A stretch of DNA of 6,292 bases from Calidifonticultor sp964387355. GTDB lineage: Bacteria; Actinomycetota; Humimicrobiia; Humimicrobiales; Humimicrobiaceae. A model generated the notes under the pieces. The model made no database searches. It was not told the origin of the DNA and saw only the letters and a program-made list of their open reading frames with translations. This document shows, one piece after another, positions 1-5,747 of the stretch (position 1 is its first letter; each line of letters begins with the position of its first letter). The stretch covers positions 1-6,292 of the forward strand of contig CAYLWJ010000032.1 of NCBI GenBank assembly GCA_964387355.1. The letters run 5' to 3'. The translations under genes and the position numbers were made by a program.

Positions 1-414
1 GCAATGGGTGGGAATCAGTTAGCTGCATATTGCTCTGGTATTTATATAAATAAGCTAAAGATCTTGGTATATTCATTAAGTGGATTTTTAGCAGGTATAA
101 GTGGATTTTTACTTGCAACAAGAACAAATTCAGTTCCACCAAATACTGGTCTATATACACCGCTTGAAGTTGTAACAGCAGTTGTAGTTGGTGGAACATT
201 GATATCTGGTGGTGATGGGTCTATTTTTGGTTCTTTTTTAGGTGTATTTACCATGATATTATTAGTAAATGTTTTTAATATATTAGGAATAAACCCATTT
301 TGGAATTTGATTGTTCTAGGAGTTATAATGATTTTTGTTGTTAGTTATGAGTCTTTCTCAAGAATTTTTTCATTTAGGTTTAACAGACTGAAAATAGAGT
401 CAAATGGAAAATAA
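1..414 (+). CDS. Ribose/xylose-type ABC transporter permease, C-terminal part (5' end outside window)
   Basis: This is the last 137 codons of an inner-membrane permease of the BPD_transp_2 (RbsC/XylH) family, which forms the channel of sugar ABC importers with an ATPase and a periplasmic or lipid-anchored binding protein. The frame is open from base 1, so the ATG at 4 is internal. Visible residues 3-13 (GGNQLAAYCSG) match the cytoplasmic loop that contacts the ATPase. Residues 60-82 carry the family signature AVVVGGTLISGGDGSIFG. Hydrophobic segments lie at about 21-39, 55-69, 76-95 and 101-115, followed by a short basic tail. The gene ends in TAA, overlapping the SDR 1 start by 11 bp, which suggests one mRNA and coupled translation. 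The binding protein and ATPase genes are expected upstream. Family assignment is firm. Substrate is unknown: relatives carry ribose, xylose, inositol, autoinducer-2 or nucleosides. Confidence 0.93.
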   Translation, partial: AMGGNQLAAYCSGIYINKLKILVYSLSGFLAGISGFLLATRTNSVPPNTGLYTPLEVVTAVVVGGTLISGGDGSIFGSFLGVFTMILLVNVFNILGINPFWNLIVLGVIMIFVVSYESFSRIFSFRFNRLKIESNGK

Positions 415-1216
415 AAAAGTTTTAATTGGTAAAACTGCTTTAATTACGGGAGCTAGTAGTGGTATTGGAAAAGCTATAGCTGAGCTTTTTGCTGAAGCTG
501 GCTCAAATGTAGTAATAAATGCAAATAAGAATTTATCAGGTGCTGAAAAATTGGCTTCCACGATTAATGAAAAATATGGCAACCAAGTAAAGGCAATAGC
601 CATTAAGGCTGATTTATCAGTAAATTGTCAAGTCAAGAATTTAATATTAAAAACTGTTGAGGTTTTTGGATCTATAGATGTTTTGGTTAATAATTCAGGA
701 ACTGGTACCTTAAATTCAAATGATAATGCAATTGATATTTTAGAAGAAGATTGGGATTTAGTTTTAGATGTAAATTTAAAAGGAGCTTTGCTAACAATAA
801 AATATGCTTTGCCTTTTATGATTAAAAAAGGTGCTGGTTCTATAATAAATATTTCTTCTATACGCGGATTATTAGGTGCAACAAATTTAGTATCCTATTG
901 TTCATCTAAAGGTGGCATGGTTTTATTAACAAAGCAGCTTGCAGTAGAATATGGAATTAAAAATATTAGAGTAAATTGCATTTGTCCAGGATTTATTGAA
1001 ACAGAAATGTTTAAGAACTATTTAAATAAACAAAAAGATCCCTCAAAAGCATTAAAGATTTTTCAGGATATGGCACCATTAAAAAGGATAGGTAAACCGT
1101 CTGAGGTAGCAAATGTTGCACTTTTTTTAGCATCTGAAGAAGCATCGTTTATTACTGGAGCAGTAATTACGGTTGATGGTGGCTATACTGTTTTTGGACC
1201 AAGAAATATTATTTAA
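404..1216 (+). CDS. SDR 1: classical short-chain dehydrogenase/reductase
   Basis: This 270-residue protein is a classical SDR, a soluble NAD(P)-dependent oxidoreductase with a Rossmann fold. The cofactor motif TGASSGIG is at 15-22, D70 is the adenine-contact Asp, and the structural motif NNSG (usually NNAG) is at 96-99. The tetrad is N124, S152, Y165 and K169, followed by PG at 195-196 and a C-terminal ITGAVITVDGG block. The strand-2 end (INANKN, about 38-43) has no Asp, so NADP(H) is more likely than NAD(H); this is inference. The ATG at 404 is the only possible start because an in-frame TAG lies at 395-397. No good Shine-Dalgarno is seen, only GAG at 397-399. The 11-bp overlap with the permease gene points to coupled translation. 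Relatives include FabG-like reductases and sugar or polyol dehydrogenases such as gluconate 5-dehydrogenase. Next to a sugar permease, a sugar-type substrate is the better guess. Confidence 0.93.
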   Translation: MENKKVLIGKTALITGASSGIGKAIAELFAEAGSNVVINANKNLSGAEKLASTINEKYGNQVKAIAIKADLSVNCQVKNLILKTVEVFGSIDVLVNNSGTGTLNSNDNAIDILEEDWDLVLDVNLKGALLTIKYALPFMIKKGAGSIINISSIRGLLGATNLVSYCSSKGGMVLLTKQLAVEYGIKNIRVNCICPGFIETEMFKNYLNKQKDPSKALKIFQDMAPLKRIGKPSEVANVALFLASEEASFITGAVITVDGGYTVFGPRNII

Positions 1217-1244
1217 AAAAATTTTTTAGTCTTTACTTGAATTA

Positions 1245-1274
1245 TTTTAATTTAAATTATCTTTTAATTTAAAT
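1245..1274 (+). repeat. Direct repeat TTTTAATTTAAAT upstream of SDR 2
   Basis: Two perfect 13-bp copies lie at 1245-1257 and 1262-1274, a 17-bp period, 33 bp before the SDR 2 start. The 12-bp core TTTAATTTAAAT also occurs inside the 11-bp repeat block before the ROK gene (4384-4395 and 4395-4406). The first copy runs into the palindrome AATTTAAATT (1249-1258). It could be a regulator site or plain low-complexity sequence. Confidence 0.4.
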
Positions 1275-1307
1275 AAAGTAAATAAATTGGGGTTTTTTCA
1301 TTAAAAT

Positions 1308-2081
1308 ATGGGAAAAAATAATAAAAAAATAGTACTAGTTAGTGGTGCAGCTTCTGGTATTGGTAAGGAAACAGTAATGTTATTTTTATCAAAAGGTTAT
1401 TATGTTTATGCAATTGATAAAAATAGCGATAAATTAAATGAAACATCAATAATTTTTAGTAAAATTAGTAATAATTTTAAAACTTTTGGTATTGATGTTT
1501 CAAATTCTAATGAAATTAAAAGCTTAACTAAAACTATAGAAAATATTGACGGAAAAATAGATGTGTTGGTTAATAACGCTGGTATAAATATTATTGGTTC
1601 TGTTGATAAAATTTCAGAAGAAGATTGGGATTTAGTAATTAAAGTAAACTTAACTGGTGTGTATTTATTATCAAAGTATATTTTACCTTTAATGATTAAG
1701 AATAGCCATGGCTCTATAGTTAATATTTCATCAATATCTGGAATTGTTTGTTGGCCTAATTATGCAGCGTATTCTGCATCAAAGGGTGGTGTTATAAGTT
1801 TGACTAAACAAATGGCAGTAGATTATGCTAAACACAATATTAGAGTAAATTGTATATGTCCAGGTTCAACAAAAACACCTCTTTTATTTAATGCATTAGG
1901 TATAAAAAATGATAATTTCGAAAACAGTATTAAATATAAAAAAGAAGCAGAAATGCATCCTTTAAAAAGACTTGCTGAGCCAAAAGAAATAGCAAATGCT
2001 ATTTATTTTTTATCATCTGAAAAAGCTTCTTTTATAACTGGTTTAATTTTAACCGTAGATGGTGGTTTCACTGCTAAATGA
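1308..2081 (+). CDS. SDR 2: classical short-chain dehydrogenase/reductase, paralogue of SDR 1
   Basis: This 257-residue classical SDR is clearly related to SDR 1. Both share EEDWDLV, NIRVNCICPG, ASFITG and TVDGG, which suggests an old tandem duplication. The cofactor loop is SGAASGIG at 12-19, with NNAG at 89-92. The tetrad is N114, S142, Y155 and K159. Strand 2 ends in AIDKN with D37, the residue that usually favours NAD(H), unlike SDR 1. The ATG at 1308 is the only start that keeps the Rossmann motif near the N terminus, because an in-frame TAA lies at 1302-1304. No Shine-Dalgarno is at normal distance; the only G-run is GGGG at 1289-1292, 15 nt from the ATG. The stop is TGA. A 91-bp AT-rich gap with a 13-bp direct repeat separates it from SDR 1, so it may share that transcript or have its own promoter. 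The substrate is unknown. Confidence 0.93.
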   Translation: MGKNNKKIVLVSGAASGIGKETVMLFLSKGYYVYAIDKNSDKLNETSIIFSKISNNFKTFGIDVSNSNEIKSLTKTIENIDGKIDVLVNNAGINIIGSVDKISEEDWDLVIKVNLTGVYLLSKYILPLMIKNSHGSIVNISSISGIVCWPNYAAYSASKGGVISLTKQMAVDYAKHNIRVNCICPGSTKTPLLFNALGIKNDNFENSIKYKKEAEMHPLKRLAEPKEIANAIYFLSSEKASFITGLILTVDGGFTAK

Positions 2082-2168
2082 ATATAGTTTTAGAGACATT
2101 ATGCTTATATCTTATTTTTTTATATTTTAACCATAACTTGTGATTTATTTTTAGTTAATAAAAATGAT

Positions 2169-2188
2169 AATTAATTTCTATATTAATT
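2169..2188 (+). repeat. Inverted repeat AATTAAT-N6-ATTAATT upstream of the cyclase-like gene
   Basis: Perfect 7-bp arms at 2169-2175 and 2182-2188 flank six bases. The dyad lies about 90 bp before the cyclase-like start, in a gap with no gene. It could be an operator, but AT-only arms of this size occur by chance in such sequence. Confidence 0.25.
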
Positions 2189-2194
2189 GAATAA

Positions 2195-2205
2195 AAATTT
2201 AATTT
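2195..2205 (+). repeat. Single copy of AAATTTAATTT upstream of the cyclase-like gene
   Basis: This 11-mer is identical to the unit repeated three times before the ROK gene. The match extends to 15 bp (TAAAAATTTAATTTA, 2192-2206 and 4378-4392). It lies 73 bp before the cyclase-like start and upstream of the -10-like box, as a regulator site might. A candidate only, because base composition favours such words. Confidence 0.3.
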
Positions 2206-2220
2206 ATAAGCAAAATTGTA

Positions 2221-2239
2221 TTATTATCATATATAATAA
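2221..2239 (+). promoter_or_regulatory. Possible promoter and operator dyad before the cyclase-like gene
   Basis: A consensus -10 hexamer TATAAT lies at 2232-2237, about 41 bp before the start codon. No convincing -35 box is seen at 16-18 bp upstream. The -10 sits inside a perfect inverted repeat, TTATTAT (2221-2227) and ATAATAA (2233-2239), as in promoters blocked by a dimeric regulator. The 197-bp gap before this gene supports a separate promoter. The promoter is inferred, not certain. Confidence 0.35.
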
Positions 2240-2268
2240 CTCTTTATGTTAATTTAACTTTTAGAAAA

Positions 2269-2274
2269 GAGGTG
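2269..2274 (+). promoter_or_regulatory. Shine-Dalgarno GAGGTG for the cyclase-like gene
   Basis: GAGGTG, within AAAAGAGGTG, lies 4 nt before the ATG at 2279. It supports that start and is the best-placed ribosome site in the window. The two SDR genes and the ROK gene have nothing comparable. Confidence 0.75.
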
Positions 2275-2278
2275 CAAA

Positions 2279-2956
2279 ATGAAAATTATTGATGCTTCTG
2301 GGCCAATATATGAGGGTATGTGGAATTATGGACCGCCTTTTCCAGAGTTTAAATTAATTGAACTCGAAAATCCAGATTGGGTAGATTTTACAGCATACTC
2401 ACAGGCATTTGAAGGTTTTCATATGCTAACTGGAACATATATAGATGGGCCAGCACATGCTTTAGGTTTAAAAAAAGCTCCTCCTTTGCATGAAGTTCCT
2501 ATAGAAAAGTTATTTGATGTGGATGCATATGTTTTAAAGTTTGATTTAAATACCCTTCCAAAAGAAGATGGAAGACCTTACATTTCACTAGAAATATTAA
2601 AAGAAAAGATAGATTTTGATATTCCCGAGAATTCAAACATTATTTTTGCAACTGGGTGGGGGTCTCACTGGGATAAACCGGATTTTTTAACTAAATGTTG
2701 GTTTGCCAAAAGAGATGCAATAGAGTTTGTAGTTGAGAAAAAACCTTTTATCTTGGCAATGGATACTCCTTCTTTAGACAATGTTGATAATGAGCAAGGC
2801 TTATGGGAAATTGTCTATAGTAATAATATTTATTTAGTGGCACCACTAGTAAATTTAGAGAAAATTACAAAGAAAATTGTTAAACTTTATATTTGTCCTT
2901 TAAATATACTAAACACAACAGGACTTCCTTGTAGAGTAATAATTAAAGAAGATTAA
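2279..2956 (+). CDS. Cyclase/kynurenine-formamidase-like protein with altered metal site
   Basis: This 225-residue protein belongs to the cyclase fold (PF04199; KynB and isatin hydrolase relatives), soluble enzymes that hydrolyse formamide, lactam or lactone bonds. Family marks are the N-terminal IIDASGPIYEGM (3-14), TGTYIDGPAH (51-60), the ATGWGSHW segment (124-131), MDTPSLDN (161-168) and LVNLEKI (190-196). The signature HxGTHxDxPxH reads L50-T-G-T-Y54-I-D56-G-P-A-H60, so both early His ligands are gone and only D56 and H60 remain. By manual alignment, the later His and Glu ligands fall at W176 and A188. The early SHP motif is SGP. The frame is intact, so this is a divergent subfamily, a different metal site or a non-hydrolytic role, rather than decay. 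The ATG at 2279 is backed by a good Shine-Dalgarno. The gene is 37 bp ahead of the M20 gene, almost certainly in one operon. Family is fairly sure; activity is uncertain. Confidence 0.85.
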   Translation: MKIIDASGPIYEGMWNYGPPFPEFKLIELENPDWVDFTAYSQAFEGFHMLTGTYIDGPAHALGLKKAPPLHEVPIEKLFDVDAYVLKFDLNTLPKEDGRPYISLEILKEKIDFDIPENSNIIFATGWGSHWDKPDFLTKCWFAKRDAIEFVVEKKPFILAMDTPSLDNVDNEQGLWEIVYSNNIYLVAPLVNLEKITKKIVKLYICPLNILNTTGLPCRVIIKED

Positions 2957-2974
2957 AAAAATTTTAAATTTATA

Positions 2975-2981
2975 AAAGGAG
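2975..2981 (+). promoter_or_regulatory. Shine-Dalgarno AAAGGAG for the M20 gene, with long spacer
   Basis: AAAGGAG is a strong ribosome site, but the spacer to the ATG at 2994 is 12 nt, longer than the usual 5-9, and ends in a run of seven T. No start codon in frame lies closer, so 2994 stands. Confidence 0.65.
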
Positions 2982-2993
2982 TATAATTTTTTT

Positions 2994-4298
2994 ATGGATA
3001 TTAATGAAGATATTAAAAACTGGCTAGATAAAAATAGAGATAATTTTGTTGAAATTTTATCTAAACTAATTCAGATAAGAACAGAAAACCTACCACCTGG
3101 AGGCAATGAAAAAAAGGGACAAGAGTATCTTTATAATGAGATTTTAAAATTTTTACCTGAGCAAAATATTGAGATTTTTGATGTTTTAGATGTGCCAGGC
3201 ATCGAAGAAAATCACTTATTTTTTGATACTGTAGAAGGTGTTAGGAAAGATTATAAAGATAGACCTAATTTAGTTGCAAAATTAGAAGGTGTAGGCAGTG
3301 GTCCGAATATTTGTTTTTCTGGTCATATGGACACAATGCCAGCCGGGAGTGAAAAATGGAAAGTCTTTGAAAATCCTTTTAGTGGCAAAGTAAAAGATAA
3401 TAAAATTTATGGAAGGGGCTCCCTTGATATGAAAGCAGGGACTCTTGCAGGATTTTTAGCTTTAAAATTTTTTAAAGATTTAGATTATAAACTTAGTGGA
3501 AATATTTTTGCAGAAAGTGTGGTTGATGAGGAAAATGGAGGTGTAAACGGAACAATTGCCGCCAGGCTAAAAAATAAGAATATTGATTTTGCTATACTTG
3601 CTGAACCAACAAATTTAGAGGTTGGGATAGAAACCATAGGAGGCAGTGATTGGAAAGTTTCGGTAATGGAAAAAGGGCCAGGTGGCATTGGAACAAATAT
3701 TGAACTTCCTAACCCTATCTATAAATTATCTAAAATAGCTTTAGCACTGGAAAAATATGATAAAGAAGTTTTGTCAAAAATACTACCACCGCCAACTTTT
3801 GATAAAAATATGCGACTAAGATTATTAACATATCAATTTTATTCAGGCGGTTCATGTTATGCAGAATCAGGCTCTGTTCCAATAGAAGGCCATATATATT
3901 TTTGGCTTGAATTGTTTGAATATATGACTGAAAATGATGTTAAAAATAACTTTATAAATTTTTTAAGTGATAATTTAAAAGATTATGAAGATTTTAAAGA
4001 ATATTTCCCTAAAGTTGAAAATGTAATTAGATTTTTACATGGACATAAAACAAATATAAATCATCCAGCTATGAATTCTTTAAGAAAAGCTTATAAATGC
4101 TTAAATTTACCATGTATAGAAAAGGGAATTCCATTAGCAATGGATGCATTTGCTTTTAAAGAAGTAAGCAATACTGAAGTTGTAGTTATAGGTCCCAAGG
4201 GAGAAAATCCACATGGTATTGATGAGTATGTGGAACTTGACAGTTGGTTTAATTTAATAAAGATAATGATTCTTACTGCTTATGATTTTTGTAAGTAG
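2994..4298 (+). CDS. M20-family amidohydrolase (ArgE/DapE-like deacylase or peptidase)
   Basis: This 434-residue cytosolic metallohydrolase of the M20 family (acetylornithine deacetylase, succinyl-diaminopimelate desuccinylase, carboxypeptidase G2) cleaves amide bonds with two metal ions. Visible site residues are H111 and D113 in SGHMDT, the bridging D145 in GRGSLDMKAG, general base E179 and ligand E180 in VVDEENGG, ligand E204 in AEPT, and H407 in NPHGIDEY. The early PPGGNE (34-39) is typical of this ArgE/DapE group. The lid domain (about 209-325) lacks the usual GxxxH histidine: the expected stretch is EKGPGGIGTNIELP (226-239), and there is no His from 112 to the late lid. The core is therefore complete, but lid-assisted catalysis is altered. 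The gene follows the cyclase-like gene by 37 bp, so both may act on one compound. No arginine or lysine synthesis genes are near, so a catabolic role is likelier. The substrate is unknown. Confidence 0.92.
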   Translation: MDINEDIKNWLDKNRDNFVEILSKLIQIRTENLPPGGNEKKGQEYLYNEILKFLPEQNIEIFDVLDVPGIEENHLFFDTVEGVRKDYKDRPNLVAKLEGVGSGPNICFSGHMDTMPAGSEKWKVFENPFSGKVKDNKIYGRGSLDMKAGTLAGFLALKFFKDLDYKLSGNIFAESVVDEENGGVNGTIAARLKNKNIDFAILAEPTNLEVGIETIGGSDWKVSVMEKGPGGIGTNIELPNPIYKLSKIALALEKYDKEVLSKILPPPTFDKNMRLRLLTYQFYSGGSCYAESGSVPIEGHIYFWLELFEYMTENDVKNNFINFLSDNLKDYEDFKEYFPKVENVIRFLHGHKTNINHPAMNSLRKAYKCLNLPCIEKGIPLAMDAFAFKEVSNTEVVVIGPKGENPHGIDEYVELDSWFNLIKIMILTAYDFCK

Positions 4299-4321
4299 TT
4301 AGATTACAGTGCTTTTAAAAC

Positions 4322-4351
4322 TTGTATCAATTGTCGATTTATAGGTATAGG
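4322..4351 (+). promoter_or_regulatory. Possible promoter for the ROK gene
   Basis: TTGTAT (4322-4327), an 18-bp spacer and TATAGG (4346-4351) form a weak sigma-70-like promoter in the 121-bp gap between the M20 and ROK genes. A start of transcription near 4358 would put the 11-bp repeat block in the leader. A second -10-like box, TATATT (4372-4377), would start transcription inside the repeats. No terminator is seen after the M20 gene, so read-through is also possible. Confidence 0.25.
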
Positions 4352-4380
4352 AATAATTAGATATTAAATTATATATTTAA

Positions 4381-4413
4381 AAATTTAATTTAAATTTAAT
4401 TTAAATTTAATTT
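4381..4413 (+). repeat. Three perfect tandem 11-bp repeats AAATTTAATTT before the ROK gene
   Basis: Units at 4381-4391, 4392-4402 and 4403-4413 are identical and end 6 bp before the ROK ATG. The joins create the palindrome AATTTAAATT twice (4387-4396 and 4398-4407). The 11-bp period is about one helical turn, so bound proteins would lie on the same face. It is a plausible autoregulatory operator, and also a curved A/T-tract region. The repeat is certain; the role is inferred. Confidence 0.7.
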
Positions 4414-4419
4414 GTTTTT

Positions 4420-5637
4420 ATGATTTCAAATCAAAGTAAGTTTAACCAAAAGTATATTAAGTTAAGAAATCAAGGTCTTATTTTAAGAACGCTTAAAGAT
4501 GAAGGTCCAATGTCACGTGCTGAGCTTTCTAAAAAATTAGGTCTTGTACGTTCAACAATCTCAGAAATAATTAACGAATTAGTAAGTGCAAATATTATAA
4601 TTGAAGGTAAAAAAGTAAAAGGTAATTTGGGTAAAAGGCCAACTTTATTATATTTCAATAATGAATATTATTATTTTTTAGCAAATGTAATTAGACCTCA
4701 AGGCATTTTGAGCGCATTATGTAATTTAAATGGTGACATATTAAAAATGAAGGAAATGGCTTATTATGATGTTTCAAGTGCAAAGGATGTTATCTTATTT
4801 GCAATAAGAAACACAGATGAAATTATTAGCGACATTGACAAAAGTAAAATTCGTTTGATTAGTTTAGGCTCTCCCGAAACCTTTAATGTCCGTACAGGTA
4901 TAATTAAATGGGCACCATATATAAGAGATTGGGTTGGTATAGATTTAAAATCTATTTTTATGGATAAATATAACATAGAAGTTATTATAAAAGACCATGT
5001 GAAGCTTGAAACAATTGGTGAGCAGTGGCAAAGTTTTCCAAATGTTTCTAATTTAGTATATATAGTTGTAACTAAGGGAATTGGTGCAGGTATAATTATT
5101 GATGGGAAAGTCAGAGAAGGAAAGAATGGTTATATGGGTGAAATAGCTTTTTTACCTATCGCTAAAGAATTATCATATAGTGAAATAATAAAAAGTAATA
5201 AAAATTTAGGTTATTTTGAATCTAAATGCGATATTTCCAGTATTACTAATGTTGTAAAGGATTATTATATTAAAAAGAAAAATGAGTTTATTGATATTGA
5301 TATAAAGGCAGTTGGTGCTTTATATAATAGCAATAAAGAAATTAAAAATATTATAGATAATGATATAATTAAAACTCTCGCACTTGGTATTTCTACATTA
5401 ATTATTACATTAGACCCTGAACTTGTAGTTATAAATGGCGAAATAATTTCATTAGGGGAAGATTTCTTAAAAACTTTAAAAAATGAAGTGTACAAAATAA
5501 CCCCATATAAAAGAGAAATAGTTTACTCTAAGCTTGAGGAAAAAGCAGGTTTATATGGTGCGATTAAAAATGGTTTAAATTATATAGAGGATATATTATT
5601 TCAAAATCCTGCACTATTTTATAATTTAACATTCTAA
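4420..5637 (+). CDS. ROK-family (NagC/XylR type) transcriptional regulator
   Basis: This 405-residue protein has the length and order of a ROK repressor. A winged helix-turn-helix lies at about 18-79 (AELSKKLG turn, recognition helix VRSTISEIINELV at 43-55, wing GNLGKRPTLLYF at 68-79). A sugar-kinase-like ligand domain follows. The ATP/sugar core shows D192 in IIKDH, GIGAGIIIDGKVREGKNG (220-237) and GEI (240-242). Two family hallmarks are missing: GEIGH reads GEIAF (240-244), and the zinc motif CxCGxxGCxE is reduced to NLGYFE (262-267) with no cysteines. Kinase activity is unlikely, and structural zinc and ligand contacts must differ. The ATG at 4420 has no Shine-Dalgarno and lies 6 bp after the 11-bp repeats. 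It ends TAA then in-frame TAG. It probably controls the adjacent transport and catabolic genes in response to a sugar-like ligand, and perhaps itself. Confidence 0.93.
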   Translation: MISNQSKFNQKYIKLRNQGLILRTLKDEGPMSRAELSKKLGLVRSTISEIINELVSANIIIEGKKVKGNLGKRPTLLYFNNEYYYFLANVIRPQGILSALCNLNGDILKMKEMAYYDVSSAKDVILFAIRNTDEIISDIDKSKIRLISLGSPETFNVRTGIIKWAPYIRDWVGIDLKSIFMDKYNIEVIIKDHVKLETIGEQWQSFPNVSNLVYIVVTKGIGAGIIIDGKVREGKNGYMGEIAFLPIAKELSYSEIIKSNKNLGYFESKCDISSITNVVKDYYIKKKNEFIDIDIKAVGALYNSNKEIKNIIDNDIIKTLALGISTLIITLDPELVVINGEIISLGEDFLKTLKNEVYKITPYKREIVYSKLEEKAGLYGAIKNGLNYIEDILFQNPALFYNLTF

Positions 5638-5661
5638 TAGTGTAAATTAAATTACAAATTA

Positions 5662-5715
5662 TTTAGCTTTATACTTTTAAACTAAGCCTGTTACTTTTCT
5701 AAGCTTTTTACTTTA
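5662..5715 (+). repeat. Three degenerate 17-bp repeats after the ROK gene
   Basis: Copies lie at 5662-5678, 5682-5698 and 5699-5715, resembling CTAAGCTTTTTACTTT. Copies 2 and 3 match at 14 of 17 positions, and copies 1 and 3 at 13 of 17. They begin 25 bp after the ROK stop codon. They could be regulator sites or an eroded tandem duplication. Confidence 0.45.
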
Positions 5716-5734
5716 ATTAAATTTTTTAATTAAA
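5712..5734 (+). repeat. AT-only inverted repeat TTTAATTA-N7-TAATTAAA
   Basis: Perfect 8-bp arms at 5712-5719 and 5727-5734 enclose AATTTTT. The same stretch reads as two direct copies of TTTAATTAAAT (5712-5722 and 5725-5735). It lacks G/C pairs and a following T-run, so it is a poor terminator. Confidence 0.3.
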
Positions 5735-5747
5735 TAGATAATTAGTT

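Noticed and set aside
1215..1227. A7T6 run after SDR 1 as a terminator
   Set aside because: There is no loop and no G/C pairs. It is an A-tract, and the next gene lies only 91 bp on in the same direction.
2079..2081. TGA stop of SDR 2 as a possible Trp codon (alternative genetic code)
   Set aside because: The conserved SDR ends here, a TAG follows one codon later, and Trp in all genes is encoded by TGG.
42..5495. Minus-strand open frames lying opposite the + strand genes (for example 42-254, 3485-3688, 5265-5495)
   Set aside because: All lie fully inside genes with clear family motifs and read as their antisense shadow, with no domain of their own.
5712..5734. AT-only hairpin as the ROK gene terminator
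   Set aside because: It has eight A/T pairs and no T-tract after it, so an intrinsic terminator is not supported.
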